From: a virus
Virus record (IMG/VR): IMGVR_UViG_3300017746_000081
Span: 1-30,483 of that record
Length of the DNA stretch: 30,483 nucleotides
Reading direction: 5' to 3' (one strand)
Below are positions 22,511-30,483 of this stretch, piece after piece (the stretch's first letter is position 1; every line of letters starts with the position of its first letter). Position numbers and translations under genes: made by a program. Under the pieces are notes generated by a model. That model was not told where the DNA came from, made no database searches, and saw only the letters and a list, made by a program, of their open reading frames with translations.

Positions 22511-22548
22511 GGGGGGCAGTCTCAATTGGGATTGCCTCCCTTTTTTTT
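22511..22548 (+). terminator. Rho-independent terminator after the capsid gene
   Basis: GGGGGGCAGTC (22511-22521) pairs with GATTGCCTCCC (22530-22540) over 11 bp with two G-U pairs, loop TCAATTGG, followed by eight T (22541-22548). The next gene starts 5 bases after the T-run, so its expression needs read-through or a promoter inside. Confidence 0.9.
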
Positions 22549-22553
22549 AAAAA

Positions 22554-22961
22554 ATGAAACTTAAATTTTTAAATATTAATTTAGACTACGATGGATTTGA
22601 TGATTTTCATCCATTACTACTAGGCTCATCATGGATCGGCATTGCTGAAGTTGACGATGCGACAGGCAAGAAATTGCTTAAACTGCGAGGGGTAGAAGAA
22701 GTAACCGATGAAGTTTGGGATTGGTTCAAAAAAAAACAGGGCGGGGAGGAGATAGCGTATCGGAAGTTCTCCACAATTCGTCAGGAACCAGCCAAAAATC
22801 CAGTTGCGGATTATGCGGAGCCAACGCCAGCCGTCCCCGCTACCGAGTCACCATCCGATGATCCAAAAGACTTGGTTAAGGTAATAGATGTTGATGAAAA
22901 AGGTAGTCTCTTAGCTAAAGGGATTACAGACGGAAAGAAATCCAAGAAAGGCAAGAAGTAA
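22554..22961 (+). CDS. Hypothetical virion-module protein
   Basis: 135 residues. The N-terminal 80 residues are compact (FLNINLDYDGFDDF; GVEEVTDEVWDWFKKK). A Pro/Ala/Glu linker follows, then a lysine-rich end (KKSKKGKK). Position after the capsid gene would suit a head-completion or connector protein, not proven. The start ATG follows the terminator T-run directly and has no SD. It overlaps the next gene by one base (TAATG). Confidence 0.65.
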   Translation: MKLKFLNINLDYDGFDDFHPLLLGSSWIGIAEVDDATGKKLLKLRGVEEVTDEVWDWFKKKQGGEEIAYRKFSTIRQEPAKNPVADYAEPTPAVPATESPSDDPKDLVKVIDVDEKGSLLAKGITDGKKSKKGKK

Positions 22962-23110
22962 TGGATCAGCATGGAACGGTCGGGTTAGTCGGCTGGATTG
23001 CTGCCATGACTTTAGCTGATTACCATATGATCGCTGCTTCATCTGCTGCAACCTTAACCTGTGTTTACATGGGAATTGTGATTTATAAAAAATTAAAGGA
23101 GTCGAAATGA
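22961..23110 (+). CDS. 49-residue two-span membrane protein (holin-like)
   Basis: The ORF starts at ATG 22961 (TAATG overlap with the upstream stop) and ends TGA 23110, overlapping the next ATG as ATGA. It has a hydrophobic segment about 7-20 (VGLVGWIAAMTLAD), a short turn, a second about 24-43 (ending CVYMGIVIYKK) and a basic tail (KLKESK). Two short spans with a basic C-terminus resemble small class II holins, but no endolysin is adjacent, so the role is uncertain. Confidence 0.6.
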   Translation: MDQHGTVGLVGWIAAMTLADYHMIAASSAATLTCVYMGIVIYKKLKESK

Positions 23111-24060
23111 AGACAATAAAATTAAACTCAATTGGTAAGGATAAATATCAAAAGTCTGATTTTGATCCAGCTATAGGCGTTAGCGATAGTCATTTACTTG
23201 TCAGCTCAAGGCCAAATTTGACAGGAGTATTTGAGGTAACTGGAGTATCTGCATTACCTAATACCGTGGCAAAGTCATTTAGGATAACTAACAGCGGTTC
23301 TACTAATGTCGATGTGTATAGTAAGAGTATTATATTTTCTAGGCAATTTGATGAAAGTAGCAGTTTTGGTTTAGTTCCTGATTCCCCTTCAATTGATTTC
23401 AGGGGAGTTGATGAGGTTACTCCACTTGGCAGGAGTCAGGTTTTGAACATAACTACCACTGCGGATACTTCACTTTTTTCTTCTGTTCCAGTAGTACCTA
23501 ATGTTGCTCAAGTTACCTTTACGGTATACTTCAAGATAAAGAGTTTATCTGCTGATGTAACCCCTCTTGGAATTTATACCGAAAGAGCAAGTATTGATAT
23601 AAATTATCCTGCCGCTGCAATTCGAGTAAAACCTGACCTCTCCTTGGTGGCTAGAGTTGGATACACTGATCAAGTAATATCAGGTGCTGATCCAGTTACT
23701 TTAAATGTTTGGCATCGTGCTACAATCCTTCGCACAGGAACTGATTTTACTGTTCAGGTCGAGCGGTACTCTGCGGGAAGTTATATACCATTAGTGCCAG
23801 ATGCTGGCACTGGTGGGGCTCAGACATTTACTTCAATAGGCAATGCACTTCTTGATGAAATTGATAACGAGGAGAATTATGTCATTGCTTTTGCCAGTGA
23901 AGGACAATCCGAGTTTCAGGTCGAGTCTTTAGAAATTTTTAAGCAGGATTCAGGAGCCTCGGAAACATTAATTGCTGGAACAACAAAAGAGTATTTTTGT
24001 CACAGAACCCTAGATGAATATTCGGTTAGCGGAGATGTAACGGGGTATTATAGATCATAG
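23107..24060 (+). CDS. Beta-rich structural protein (lectin/jelly-roll-like)
   Basis: 317 residues, dominated by beta-strand sequence. VTFTVYFKIKSLS (about 138-150), IRVKPDLSLVARVGYTD (about 174-190) and NVWHRATILRTGTDFTVQVE (about 201-220) recall the strands of concanavalin/LamG-like sandwich domains in phage tail and decoration proteins. A good SD (AAAGGAG) precedes the ATG. It overlaps the upstream small membrane gene by ATGA. It may be a surface or carbohydrate-binding virion protein; the fold is inferred from pattern only. Confidence 0.6.
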   Translation: MKTIKLNSIGKDKYQKSDFDPAIGVSDSHLLVSSRPNLTGVFEVTGVSALPNTVAKSFRITNSGSTNVDVYSKSIIFSRQFDESSSFGLVPDSPSIDFRGVDEVTPLGRSQVLNITTTADTSLFSSVPVVPNVAQVTFTVYFKIKSLSADVTPLGIYTERASIDINYPAAAIRVKPDLSLVARVGYTDQVISGADPVTLNVWHRATILRTGTDFTVQVERYSAGSYIPLVPDAGTGGAQTFTSIGNALLDEIDNEENYVIAFASEGQSEFQVESLEIFKQDSGASETLIAGTTKEYFCHRTLDEYSVSGDVTGYYRS

Positions 24061-24061
24061 A

Positions 24062-24496
24062 ATGAGATATTTTGCTTCCATTCTATTAATGCTAGTGAGC
24101 TCCTGCAAGGTGTCCTCTCTTTATCCCGCACTTGGAGCTGGAGCAGGCGGAGGTGCAGGCAGTCTCGGTGGCCCAGTTGTGGGCGGACTGGGTGCAGTAG
24201 CGGGCTACTCTGTGGGGGAGGTGCTTAAGGTTCAGGATCAACCCAGTAGCTCAAATTTTAAACCAGAGCAGTATCAAGAATTGTTAAGTTTAGTGGCTCA
24301 GGCATCTGGAGAAAATAAATCATTTATCGAAAAGATCGAAGGCGGGATTTACGATATTCTTAAACTAGTTGGTCTTGTTGTGGGAATTATGATTTTAGTT
24401 CCTATAATGTACGCAAGGCTTAAGTGCAAAAAAACATTAGAAGCGTTAGGATTGACAAATGGAGACGTGGGAAAAATTCAATCAAATAGTAAATGA
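24062..24496 (+). CDS. Lipoprotein with C-terminal membrane helix
   Basis: 144 residues. The first 14 residues are a hydrophobic signal (ILLMLVSS) ending in a lipobox with C15, so the mature protein would be lipidated. Residues about 25-50 form a glycine-rich GxxxG stretch, 98-117 a transmembrane segment (LKLVGLVVGIMILVPIMYA), and the tail is basic. A lipid anchor plus a separate transmembrane helix recalls spanins, but the order is not the usual one. It follows the 23107 gene after one base and its end overlaps the next gene by 38 bases. Confidence 0.6.
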   Translation: MRYFASILLMLVSSCKVSSLYPALGAGAGGGAGSLGGPVVGGLGAVAGYSVGEVLKVQDQPSSSNFKPEQYQELLSLVAQASGENKSFIEKIEGGIYDILKLVGLVVGIMILVPIMYARLKCKKTLEALGLTNGDVGKIQSNSK

Positions 24497-25202
24497 GCTC
24501 TTGCTTGCCGACGGGCTTCGCCGAGGGCGAGGAGTCGAGAAGTTTAGGGATCGCATGATTTCACATGGTGTGCGTGATCTCCAGAGATTTATACCTCAGT
24601 ATAGGTCAGTGCCTACCGAGATTGGTTACACTAGATCAGACCTAGAGCTACACAGTGAGGGTCACGCTCATATTGGAGATTTTGATTATAGTGATGCAAG
24701 AATTATAGATATCGTTATAAGGAAGATTCCAGATACAGCAAAGGGAGAAACTACTAGTACTTATTTCCGCCCACAGCTTTATACCGCAAAAGCAAGATAC
24801 AATCTTCTTGATGGTGGCTCTGTTAGTAGAAGTGCTGGATATCAAGGAAAGATAGTATTTGATAATGGCAAGTTTTACACTTCCCCGCTTTTGGGAGAAG
24901 ATGAAATCCTTAGCATAAAGTTCAATCAAGAGGTAAATTATCCGCCGTTATTTGAGGCAACTACTGAGGAGAAATCTCAGGTTACTCCTCTTGGACAGGA
25001 TGCAGCTTTGGCGGTATATTATTATGTGAAATATCATTCAATGAAAGATGTTAACGACGAGCAGAATGCCGCCGCCGCCAATTTTCAAAATTATCAACGA
25101 GAAAGGCGAAGTCTTTTTGATGCAGAGAAGTATCGTGTAGCAAATACATCAAGTGCATCTTCATCAAACCAAACAGGAGGCTTTGTAGTAGGAAATGGCT
25201 AG
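24459..25202 (+). CDS. Probable head-tail adaptor protein
   Basis: 247 residues, starting inside the lipoprotein gene in another frame. The N-terminal helices (EKFNQIVNELLLADG; VEKFRDRMISHGVRDLQRFI) followed by a beta-rich middle resemble the helical-bundle adaptors (gp11-type) that sit between portal and nozzle in short-tailed phages. The C-terminus is Ser/Asn-rich and low complexity. The resemblance is in layout, not a confirmed motif. It overlaps the fibre gene by 8 bases. Confidence 0.5.
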   Translation: METWEKFNQIVNELLLADGLRRGRGVEKFRDRMISHGVRDLQRFIPQYRSVPTEIGYTRSDLELHSEGHAHIGDFDYSDARIIDIVIRKIPDTAKGETTSTYFRPQLYTAKARYNLLDGGSVSRSAGYQGKIVFDNGKFYTSPLLGEDEILSIKFNQEVNYPPLFEATTEEKSQVTPLGQDAALAVYYYVKYHSMKDVNDEQNAAAANFQNYQRERRSLFDAEKYRVANTSSASSSNQTGGFVVGNG

Positions 25203-26769
25203 TAGAACAGAATTAAAAGCAACCTTTTCAGCAGGCCAAAGTTTAGTTGAGTCTGACTTTAATCTACTAATAGAGAGTCTTGCTCACAAAAACGATGATA
25301 TTGCCAATGGATCAATTGCCTCTGGTCAGTCAGTTACAGAATTGCAGTCGCAGATTTCTGCACTCACTGCTTTATCTAATCAAACGCAACAGAATTTAAA
25401 TGACTACATTGCGGAGCATCCCACCTTGACTCAGGTTCAAGAGGGAGACCAAGCGATTACAGATGAATTTGGCACAAGGATTACAAATATTGGGCAGGCA
25501 GTAGCTGAAGTAACTGCAACTTTGGACACCCAACAGGACTTGCTTGATTCAAAAATCAACGCAATTAATAACACCCTGACTGCGGATATTAGTACGGTAA
25601 ATTTAACCCTTGGTGGGATTTCATCTAATTACGCTTCTCAAAGTTTACTGGATGTTAAAGTTGCGGATTTAACTACACTTATATCATCCAAGTCACCAGT
25701 TAACCATGTCCATAGCGATTACCTTACAGCAAGCTCATTGCTTGGATATGTGAAGTCTGAGGACTTGACTGACTTTGCACCTAGTACCCACAGTCACAAT
25801 GTCACTGAGATAGTAGGAGTAGATGATTTATTTATGACTCCTGCTGAAACTCTTTCAATGATAAGAGACAATAAAGTTCTCTTGGATGAGTCATACACAA
25901 TTGCCGATAAACATTACGACAAAGAAGAAGTAGATCAGAAGTTTTATGTGGCTCGATGGAGAACAGATCAGGTTAGTCTTTTTACTCCATCTGTTGTTAG
26001 TATTGCGCAGCCTCTTGTTGATTTAGCTAAGCAGGAAATAGAGGTATCAATAGCTAATGTTCGAGTATCTTTATTCACGAAAGAGCAAGCTCTGTACAAT
26101 CACTCCGATCAAGTTAGAAATGAGATCGAGGTTTCAATTTACCAAGCTAACAGCAGAACTACTGCTCTAGAGAACACGGTAACAACGAATCGTGTGCATG
26201 AGGATGCGGAGTTTGCTAGTGTGAGAACAAGCATAGGCGTTTTAACTAATAGCCTCAAAGCCTCAATAAGCGTCACAAGGACAGATGCGTTAGCCGCTGT
26301 ATCTAGTCTTAGAGCAGAGGCTGGGGCAGACGATGCAACCACGCTTAGTTCTGCTAATACCTATACTGATACCAAAATAAGCGGTTTATTAAATGGGGCA
26401 GGGGATGCATACAATACCTTAAAGGAACTACAGGAGCACATAACAACAAATGATTCCTCCGCCGCTTTAGCCCTTACTACTCAAGTCGGATTACTTCAGG
26501 CTCAAATTACATCCAACGATGGAGATTTAGGCGGAGTAGTGGTAAGTCTAGGTACTATACACGGCTTAATAGATGCGGTTGAGCTTAGAGCTACCACGCT
26601 AGAATCCCAAGATGTAATATTCCAAAATAACTTAGCCACCTTTCAAACCACATATGATAATTTAATTGCTTCCAATGTGGCATTAACCGCTGCATATGAC
26701 GCTCTGCTTGCACGAGTAGAAACACTTGAGAATACAGCGTACATGGAGGCTGGATATGTATTTCCGTAA
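25195..26769 (+). CDS. Tail fibre / tail-appendage protein
   Basis: 524 residues, mostly coiled-coil-like (many Ala/Leu/Ile heptads) with low-complexity Thr/Ser/Asn. HVHSDYLTASSLL (about 171-183) and STHSHN (about 197-202) hold HxH pairs like those that bind metal in fibre trimers. GLLNGAGDAYNTLKEL (about 398-413) is the recurring motif of phage tail fibres (L-x-G-A-x-x-A-x-x-TL-x-EL). It probably forms a trimeric fibre that contacts the host. Start ATG overlaps the adaptor gene; the stop TAA overlaps the next ATG by one base. Confidence 0.75.
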   Translation: MASRTELKATFSAGQSLVESDFNLLIESLAHKNDDIANGSIASGQSVTELQSQISALTALSNQTQQNLNDYIAEHPTLTQVQEGDQAITDEFGTRITNIGQAVAEVTATLDTQQDLLDSKINAINNTLTADISTVNLTLGGISSNYASQSLLDVKVADLTTLISSKSPVNHVHSDYLTASSLLGYVKSEDLTDFAPSTHSHNVTEIVGVDDLFMTPAETLSMIRDNKVLLDESYTIADKHYDKEEVDQKFYVARWRTDQVSLFTPSVVSIAQPLVDLAKQEIEVSIANVRVSLFTKEQALYNHSDQVRNEIEVSIYQANSRTTALENTVTTNRVHEDAEFASVRTSIGVLTNSLKASISVTRTDALAAVSSLRAEAGADDATTLSSANTYTDTKISGLLNGAGDAYNTLKELQEHITTNDSSAALALTTQVGLLQAQITSNDGDLGGVVVSLGTIHGLIDAVELRATTLESQDVIFQNNLATFQTTYDNLIASNVALTAAYDALLARVETLENTAYMEAGYVFP

Positions 26770-29369
26770 TGGCAACAAAACCAAAATACAGGAATTATTC
26801 AGTAATGGCTACCGATGGTGGTCAGCTTGTGTCTGGGTCGCACTCTCAGGATACAACTGGGGCAGCTAATTATGTTGAGAAAATCAACTTCCGCAGGGAA
26901 ACCGACGGGGAGGTAAGAAGAGAAGGGTGGAGTAGGCTTAATCTTGATGGAACATTATGCGATGAGTTAGGCTCGGCAGCTCCTGTTAGGCTACTTAAGC
27001 AGTTTAGTTCTGAGGGGAATATGTACTTGGTTGCCGCTTCAGGTGATAAAGTTTATGTGCTTAATGAATCATCCAAGCAATGGAAAGTAATAGCAGAAAA
27101 TTTGTATAATATTGATGAGTTTAATTACTCTTCAAAGCAGGCATCGACCGCAGCATTTTATGGCTTAAAGGCAAAGAAGATCGAAGTAGTCGCAATTGAT
27201 GGATATTTAATAATAAACAATGGATTAGACTTACCTCTTTATTATCGGCCTGATTGGCCTTGTGCTTTTCCAATGTTCTCTCTGCGGGAGAGAGGCATCA
27301 TAAGAGTAGGTACAATATCTGAATTTGATGGCAGGCTATTTATAGCAGATGTAGAATACTTTGATGAAAGTATAGATAATAACTTTACTTATTTTATGGG
27401 GGCATCTGAATCTCCTTATCGTCCCCCAGAAGAGTTTTTTGATTATGATACCTATACTTTTACTTACCGAGTAGTACACACGATAGAGTTTTCTGCATGG
27501 CGACTTGCTTTAACTTCTGGCGAAGCTCGCTCTGCTCCGAATCTTTTTGGACAAAACTACCAAGCAACAGTTTCTGAGATCACTGATGGTGTATTAAAAA
27601 AGATTAAGATTCCTTATCAAATGGGCGGGACTAAGCAGCGAAGATTTTACGATGCAGTAGGATTCTCTGACAGTAATGCGAACGGTAGGTATGACTCTAC
27701 TAGCGACGCATCTGTTTTTGTAAACTCTAATGGCTACAGAATGCTTAATATCTCAAATTCATGGAGAATAGCTAATTCTTCCTCAGACACTTCAATTTAT
27801 GAAACTACTGACTCAATCCCCTACTTAGGCGATTGGACGGGAGGTGGCTCTGTACTTAGTCATTGGTTTTTAGCATCCACGGTATTTAATCCTTATCACA
27901 ATAACTTAGATTTTTACATAGATGGTGCTCTTTCAGATACCGATCATAGTAGTTATAGCTACTCTACAGTTCTGGTGGGAGATCAAATAAGAATGACGGT
28001 AACCGACTCCACGGGCAAGAGCGGTGTATATGATGCAGTAGTGGAAAAAATTGAGTCCGACTATTATAATTACGAAACTGTTTTAACTCTTAGAGATAGT
28101 TATAGGCAATCATCGGGGGTTGTTACTAACTCAGGAGCGGAGCCAGATGCCGATGATGTTTATGCAACAGGCGATAAGGTTGTTTTTGTATTACTTAAAG
28201 AGCCTGATATTTTTAATTCAGACTCTTCTATCTCAAGGGAGGCATCGGATGCCATTACTTTTCCTGAAGATGGCTCACAAATATTAAAGATGCTTAAGCT
28301 TAGTGATAAGTTAATAGTACATCGGCAGACAGGATATTTAGCAATTAGTAGGGGTGACAATTTGAGCCCATTCTATTACGAGGAGAGATATAAGGGTGAG
28401 CGGGTTGCTGATCTGCGTAACACTATAATTAATATAAACGAGCAAAGGCAGATTTTTGTTGGATATAATGGTGTTTTTTCAATAACTCCAGCCAGCGTAG
28501 AGCCTGAATTATTTGCACCGTTAATGATGGGCGAGGAGTTTTGGAGATTTACTTCAAGTGATGAAGCTGAGTATGTTTATGCGGAGGAGAATAGTATAAC
28601 TCAGGAGATATTTATTAACTCTCCTGTAATGTATGAATCGGTTGGCACATCTAGGGTCTTAAAGTGGGGGGTAGTAGCTTTCGATATGATTAATAATACT
28701 ACTTCAATTATCGATCAGCCATTTACGGTAATGGCTAATGTTTTCGCTTCTGGTATTATTAAAACAAGAAGGTTTTTAATGGGGTGTCATGTTGTAGAAA
28801 GAACACTATCTCCGCTGGCATACTCATCTGTTCTTTATCAGGATTCTCAAATTATAGACTCAACCCAGTCGGCGATTCAGAACTTGGGTGCAAGAATAGT
28901 CAGATACGGTTATGGTTCTAATGAGGCGGGCAGGGGGCCGTATAGGGAATTCTCAAGAGATGGTGCAGACTATCCTTGTGTTTTAAAATTTGGTAAAAAT
29001 GATTTTGCAGACAGGTTTTCAGAAAAAAAACTTCGTTCGTATGCACTTCATATGTCAGATATATTTGATTATGGAAAGTATGTTGATGATGATTATGTTG
29101 AAGATGGTTATGTTGACACCGCAGTCACGGCAGACATAGCATTGGCAACATTCTCTACTAGTCAGGTATCTGAAACTATTGAATTTAATGAAAAACTTGT
29201 AGACTTGAGTTCTGAGATAATGATTCCAGTTTTGTCTCAAGGTAATTATTTTCAGGATACAATTACGCTAAGCGGAGTGGATCAGCCTTTTAAAATACTA
29301 GGCAGAACCTTTGATGTGTCTGGAGTTAATACTAAGTTAATTGGGGAGGTAGTTACAAGTGCCACGTAG
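26769..29369 (+). CDS. Large tail protein, nozzle-like (tail tubular protein B type)
   Basis: 866 residues. The opening NYVEKINFRRETDGEVRREG resembles the N-terminus of podovirus nozzle proteins, followed by blade-like strands (MYLVAASGDKVYVLNES; VVAIDGYLIINNGLDLPLYY; FDGRLFIADVEYF) as in a beta-propeller. KLSDKLIVHRQTGYLAISRG and ERVADLRNTIININEQRQIF further in continue that style. The length is near the nozzle size. It should form the lower tail tube. Family membership is inferred from pattern and location behind the adaptor and fibre genes. Confidence 0.55.
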   Translation: MATKPKYRNYSVMATDGGQLVSGSHSQDTTGAANYVEKINFRRETDGEVRREGWSRLNLDGTLCDELGSAAPVRLLKQFSSEGNMYLVAASGDKVYVLNESSKQWKVIAENLYNIDEFNYSSKQASTAAFYGLKAKKIEVVAIDGYLIINNGLDLPLYYRPDWPCAFPMFSLRERGIIRVGTISEFDGRLFIADVEYFDESIDNNFTYFMGASESPYRPPEEFFDYDTYTFTYRVVHTIEFSAWRLALTSGEARSAPNLFGQNYQATVSEITDGVLKKIKIPYQMGGTKQRRFYDAVGFSDSNANGRYDSTSDASVFVNSNGYRMLNISNSWRIANSSSDTSIYETTDSIPYLGDWTGGGSVLSHWFLASTVFNPYHNNLDFYIDGALSDTDHSSYSYSTVLVGDQIRMTVTDSTGKSGVYDAVVEKIESDYYNYETVLTLRDSYRQSSGVVTNSGAEPDADDVYATGDKVVFVLLKEPDIFNSDSSISREASDAITFPEDGSQILKMLKLSDKLIVHRQTGYLAISRGDNLSPFYYEERYKGERVADLRNTIININEQRQIFVGYNGVFSITPASVEPELFAPLMMGEEFWRFTSSDEAEYVYAEENSITQEIFINSPVMYESVGTSRVLKWGVVAFDMINNTTSIIDQPFTVMANVFASGIIKTRRFLMGCHVVERTLSPLAYSSVLYQDSQIIDSTQSAIQNLGARIVRYGYGSNEAGRGPYREFSRDGADYPCVLKFGKNDFADRFSEKKLRSYALHMSDIFDYGKYVDDDYVEDGYVDTAVTADIALATFSTSQVSETIEFNEKLVDLSSEIMIPVLSQGNYFQDTITLSGVDQPFKILGRTFDVSGVNTKLIGEVVTSAT

Positions 29370-29544
29370 GAGATTAAGTCAGAGGGTTCGATATGCCACT
29401 AATGTAGCTTTTGATAAAAAACAAAACAATCTGCCTGAAGTTTTAACCAGACTGAGTGACAAGGTTGACACTAAAGGCAACGAGGACGAAATAGAAAAGC
29501 TTCGAAATGATGTCAGGGAATTGAAAGGCAATGGGCAGTATTGA
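29359..29544 (+). CDS. Small basic helical virion-module protein
   Basis: 61 residues from a GTG at 29359 overlapping the end of the nozzle-like gene by 11 bases. The start is basic (PRRRLSQRVRYA), the rest a charged helix (EDEIEKLRNDVRELKG) that could form a coiled coil. Overlaps the next gene by 14 bases. No function recognised. Confidence 0.6.
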   Translation: MPRRRLSQRVRYATNVAFDKKQNNLPEVLTRLSDKVDTKGNEDEIEKLRNDVRELKGNGQY

Positions 29545-29947
29545 TTATAAAATTAGTAAAAACGGTGCACTGGTCGATAGGGGGCAGGAAAAGCTAATTG
29601 CGACAATAGCTGAAATTGATCCATCTAAGGCATTGTTGAATGACATAAACATAAATCGAGATAATATTATGTTCCGACTAAATGAAGTGGTTGGATTAAA
29701 GCAAAATATTGACCAGTCGGAAGTCGCTAACTTTTATGAAGACGACAGTAAGCAAGATCGATTTATGGATAATTTTATTGCTGGTCTCTCTGGAGACTAC
29801 TCAGGCGACTCAAGTACGATAGTCCCTCGCTTTAGTCATTTCCACTCTGAGTTTGGTGACGCTTTAAACCTTGGCATTGGAGAGCAAGTTGCTTTTTCGG
29901 GAACCGCCGCTCAAGCAGTCGAAGATTTTCTGAGCGCCCTTACTTAG
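29531..29947 (+). CDS. Hypothetical virion-module protein
   Basis: 138 residues. Helical middle (LNDININRDNIMFRLNEVVG), then a Ser/Asp/Gly-rich stretch and SHFHSEFGDALNL with an HxH. No family recognised. It closes the overlapping tail cluster: 54 bases without a gene follow, holding the motif at 29946-29964. Confidence 0.6.
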   Translation: MGSIDYKISKNGALVDRGQEKLIATIAEIDPSKALLNDININRDNIMFRLNEVVGLKQNIDQSEVANFYEDDSKQDRFMDNFIAGLSGDYSGDSSTIVPRFSHFHSEFGDALNLGIGEQVAFSGTAAQAVEDFLSALT

Positions 29948-29964
29948 TTAAATAGGTAACAATT
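29946..29964 (+). promoter_or_regulatory. TAGGTAACAATT motif copy 5
   Basis: TAAATAGGTAACAATT (29949-29964) starts at the stop codon of the 29531 gene (29945-29947 region) and precedes the 30002 gene by 37 bases. It is identical over 16 bases to the site before the capsid gene, which suggests a third rightward late unit begins here. Confidence 0.45.
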
Positions 29965-30001
29965 TACTTGAACTTTCATTAACTTTATTGATAATTATAG
30001 G

Positions 30002-30178
30002 ATGCTCTGTAAAAGATATGTATCAGGAAGGCTCATAAGGGAAAGAATGGAAGTTTCAAATAAAACGATACGCACATGGAGTAAGAAGTTTAACTGGCGG
30101 GAAAAAAAAATAAACGCACGAGTTATTAGGTATTGTGCCGAGGATGTAGAAAATAGTTTAAAGTTGGACTTAAAGTGA
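30002..30178 (+). CDS. 58-residue HTH protein, terminase-small-like
   Basis: The ORF runs from ATG 30002 to TGA 30178. YVSGRLIRERMEVSNKTIRT (6-25) followed by WSKKFNWREKK is the HTH found at the N-terminus of P2-type small terminase subunits and related HTH_23 proteins. The domain is alone, with only 25 further residues. A separate HTH small terminase is at 13510, so this may be a regulator that borrowed the fold. Its stop overlaps the next GTG as GTGA. Confidence 0.6.
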   Translation: MLCKRYVSGRLIRERMEVSNKTIRTWSKKFNWREKKINARVIRYCAEDVENSLKLDLK

Positions 30179-30483
30179 CTACAATATTTTCCCAGATTGG
30201 ATCAAAGGTTAAAGAATTAATTGACGGTCTTCAGAGCCAAATTGACTCGATTGATGGCGGAGGCGGGGGTAACTCCACTTCCCCGTCTGATGATTATACT
30301 GAGTCTACTTTTAGCTCTGGAGCGCTTACCGCAATGACTACTTATACGAGCAGTCTGAAATCTACTTTAGTTAGTAGTAAGGCATTCACCTATACAAATG
30401 GTGCGCTTACTCAGGTTGTTGAGTCGGATGAAAATGGAGCAACGCATCTGACTAAAACCATCACATACGATTCAAGTGGAAAC
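30175..30483 (+). CDS. Fibre-like virion protein, 3' end cut by window
   Basis: The first 103 codons of a longer gene, starting at GTG 30175 (GTGA overlap) and open to the window edge. The N-terminus is helical (IFSQIGSKVKELIDGLQSQI), then a GGGGG hinge, then Ser/Thr-rich beta sequence (KAFTYTNGALTQVVESDENG; ITYDSSGN). The pattern suits a tail fibre or other surface virion protein with an attachment helix. Confidence 0.65.
   Translation, partial: MTTIFSQIGSKVKELIDGLQSQIDSIDGGGGGNSTSPSDDYTESTFSSGALTAMTTYTSSLKSTLVSSKAFTYTNGALTQVVESDENGATHLTKTITYDSSGN

Overview
The window is almost entirely tailed-phage DNA (Caudoviricetes), and the phage looks temperate. It carries a full packaging and head set: small and large terminase, portal, scaffold and major capsid. 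It also has short-tail-type structural genes, a replication and recombination block, and a tyrosine integrase beside an attachment site. I see no tape measure, tail tube or sheath gene, so a podovirus-like short tail is the best guess. I see no DNA polymerase, primase, endolysin or CI-type repressor; some of these may lie outside the window. The host cannot be named. The only direct clue is the 3' half of a tRNA-Phe(GAA) gene with encoded CCA in the attachment site (12795-12844). Start sites with and without Shine-Dalgarno (SD) sequences are mixed.

Layout. (1) 1-3509, rightward: the 3' part of a large virion protein, a Cys-rich protein, two small genes and an HNH endonuclease. (2) 3521-10688, leftward: a tightly overlapping early operon. 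In transcription order it holds an excisionase-like HTH protein, ERF annealing protein, RecB/Cas4-like Fe-S nuclease, RusA resolvase, an initiator/helicase-loader-like protein, DnaB-like helicase, SSB, then a run of very small genes. These include a SWIM zinc-finger protein, a ribbon-helix-helix (RHH) protein, a 22-residue membrane peptide and a nuclease-fold-like protein. (3) 10689-12644: divergent control region, a small membrane protein and an RHH protein (rightward), a structured GC-rich patch, then the integrase (leftward). (4) 12645-12949: attP with tRNA-Phe core flanked by GGTGACA arm repeats. (5) 12950-30483, rightward: terminases, two small genes and an HTH ORF, portal, MazG-like enzyme, scaffold, terminator, major capsid, terminator, then connector, membrane, fibre and nozzle-like genes, ending in a fibre-like protein cut by the window edge.

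Phage genes lie on both sides of the attachment site, and the tRNA fragment lacks its 5' half. The DNA therefore looks like the free (circular or permuted) phage form, not an integrated prophage. The virion genes at 1-3509 are probably the downstream continuation of the late module that leaves the right edge.

How the parts fit (inference): the integrase with the excisionase-like protein decides integration. The RHH protein at 11223 is the best available repressor candidate. The early operon copies and recombines DNA by host polymerase recruitment (loader, helicase, SSB) and single-strand annealing (ERF, nuclease, RusA). The late genes package DNA and build the particle. A recurring motif around TAGGTWACA precedes three late transcription units and also occurs twice inside the early operon, where it may be a phage-specific regulatory site.
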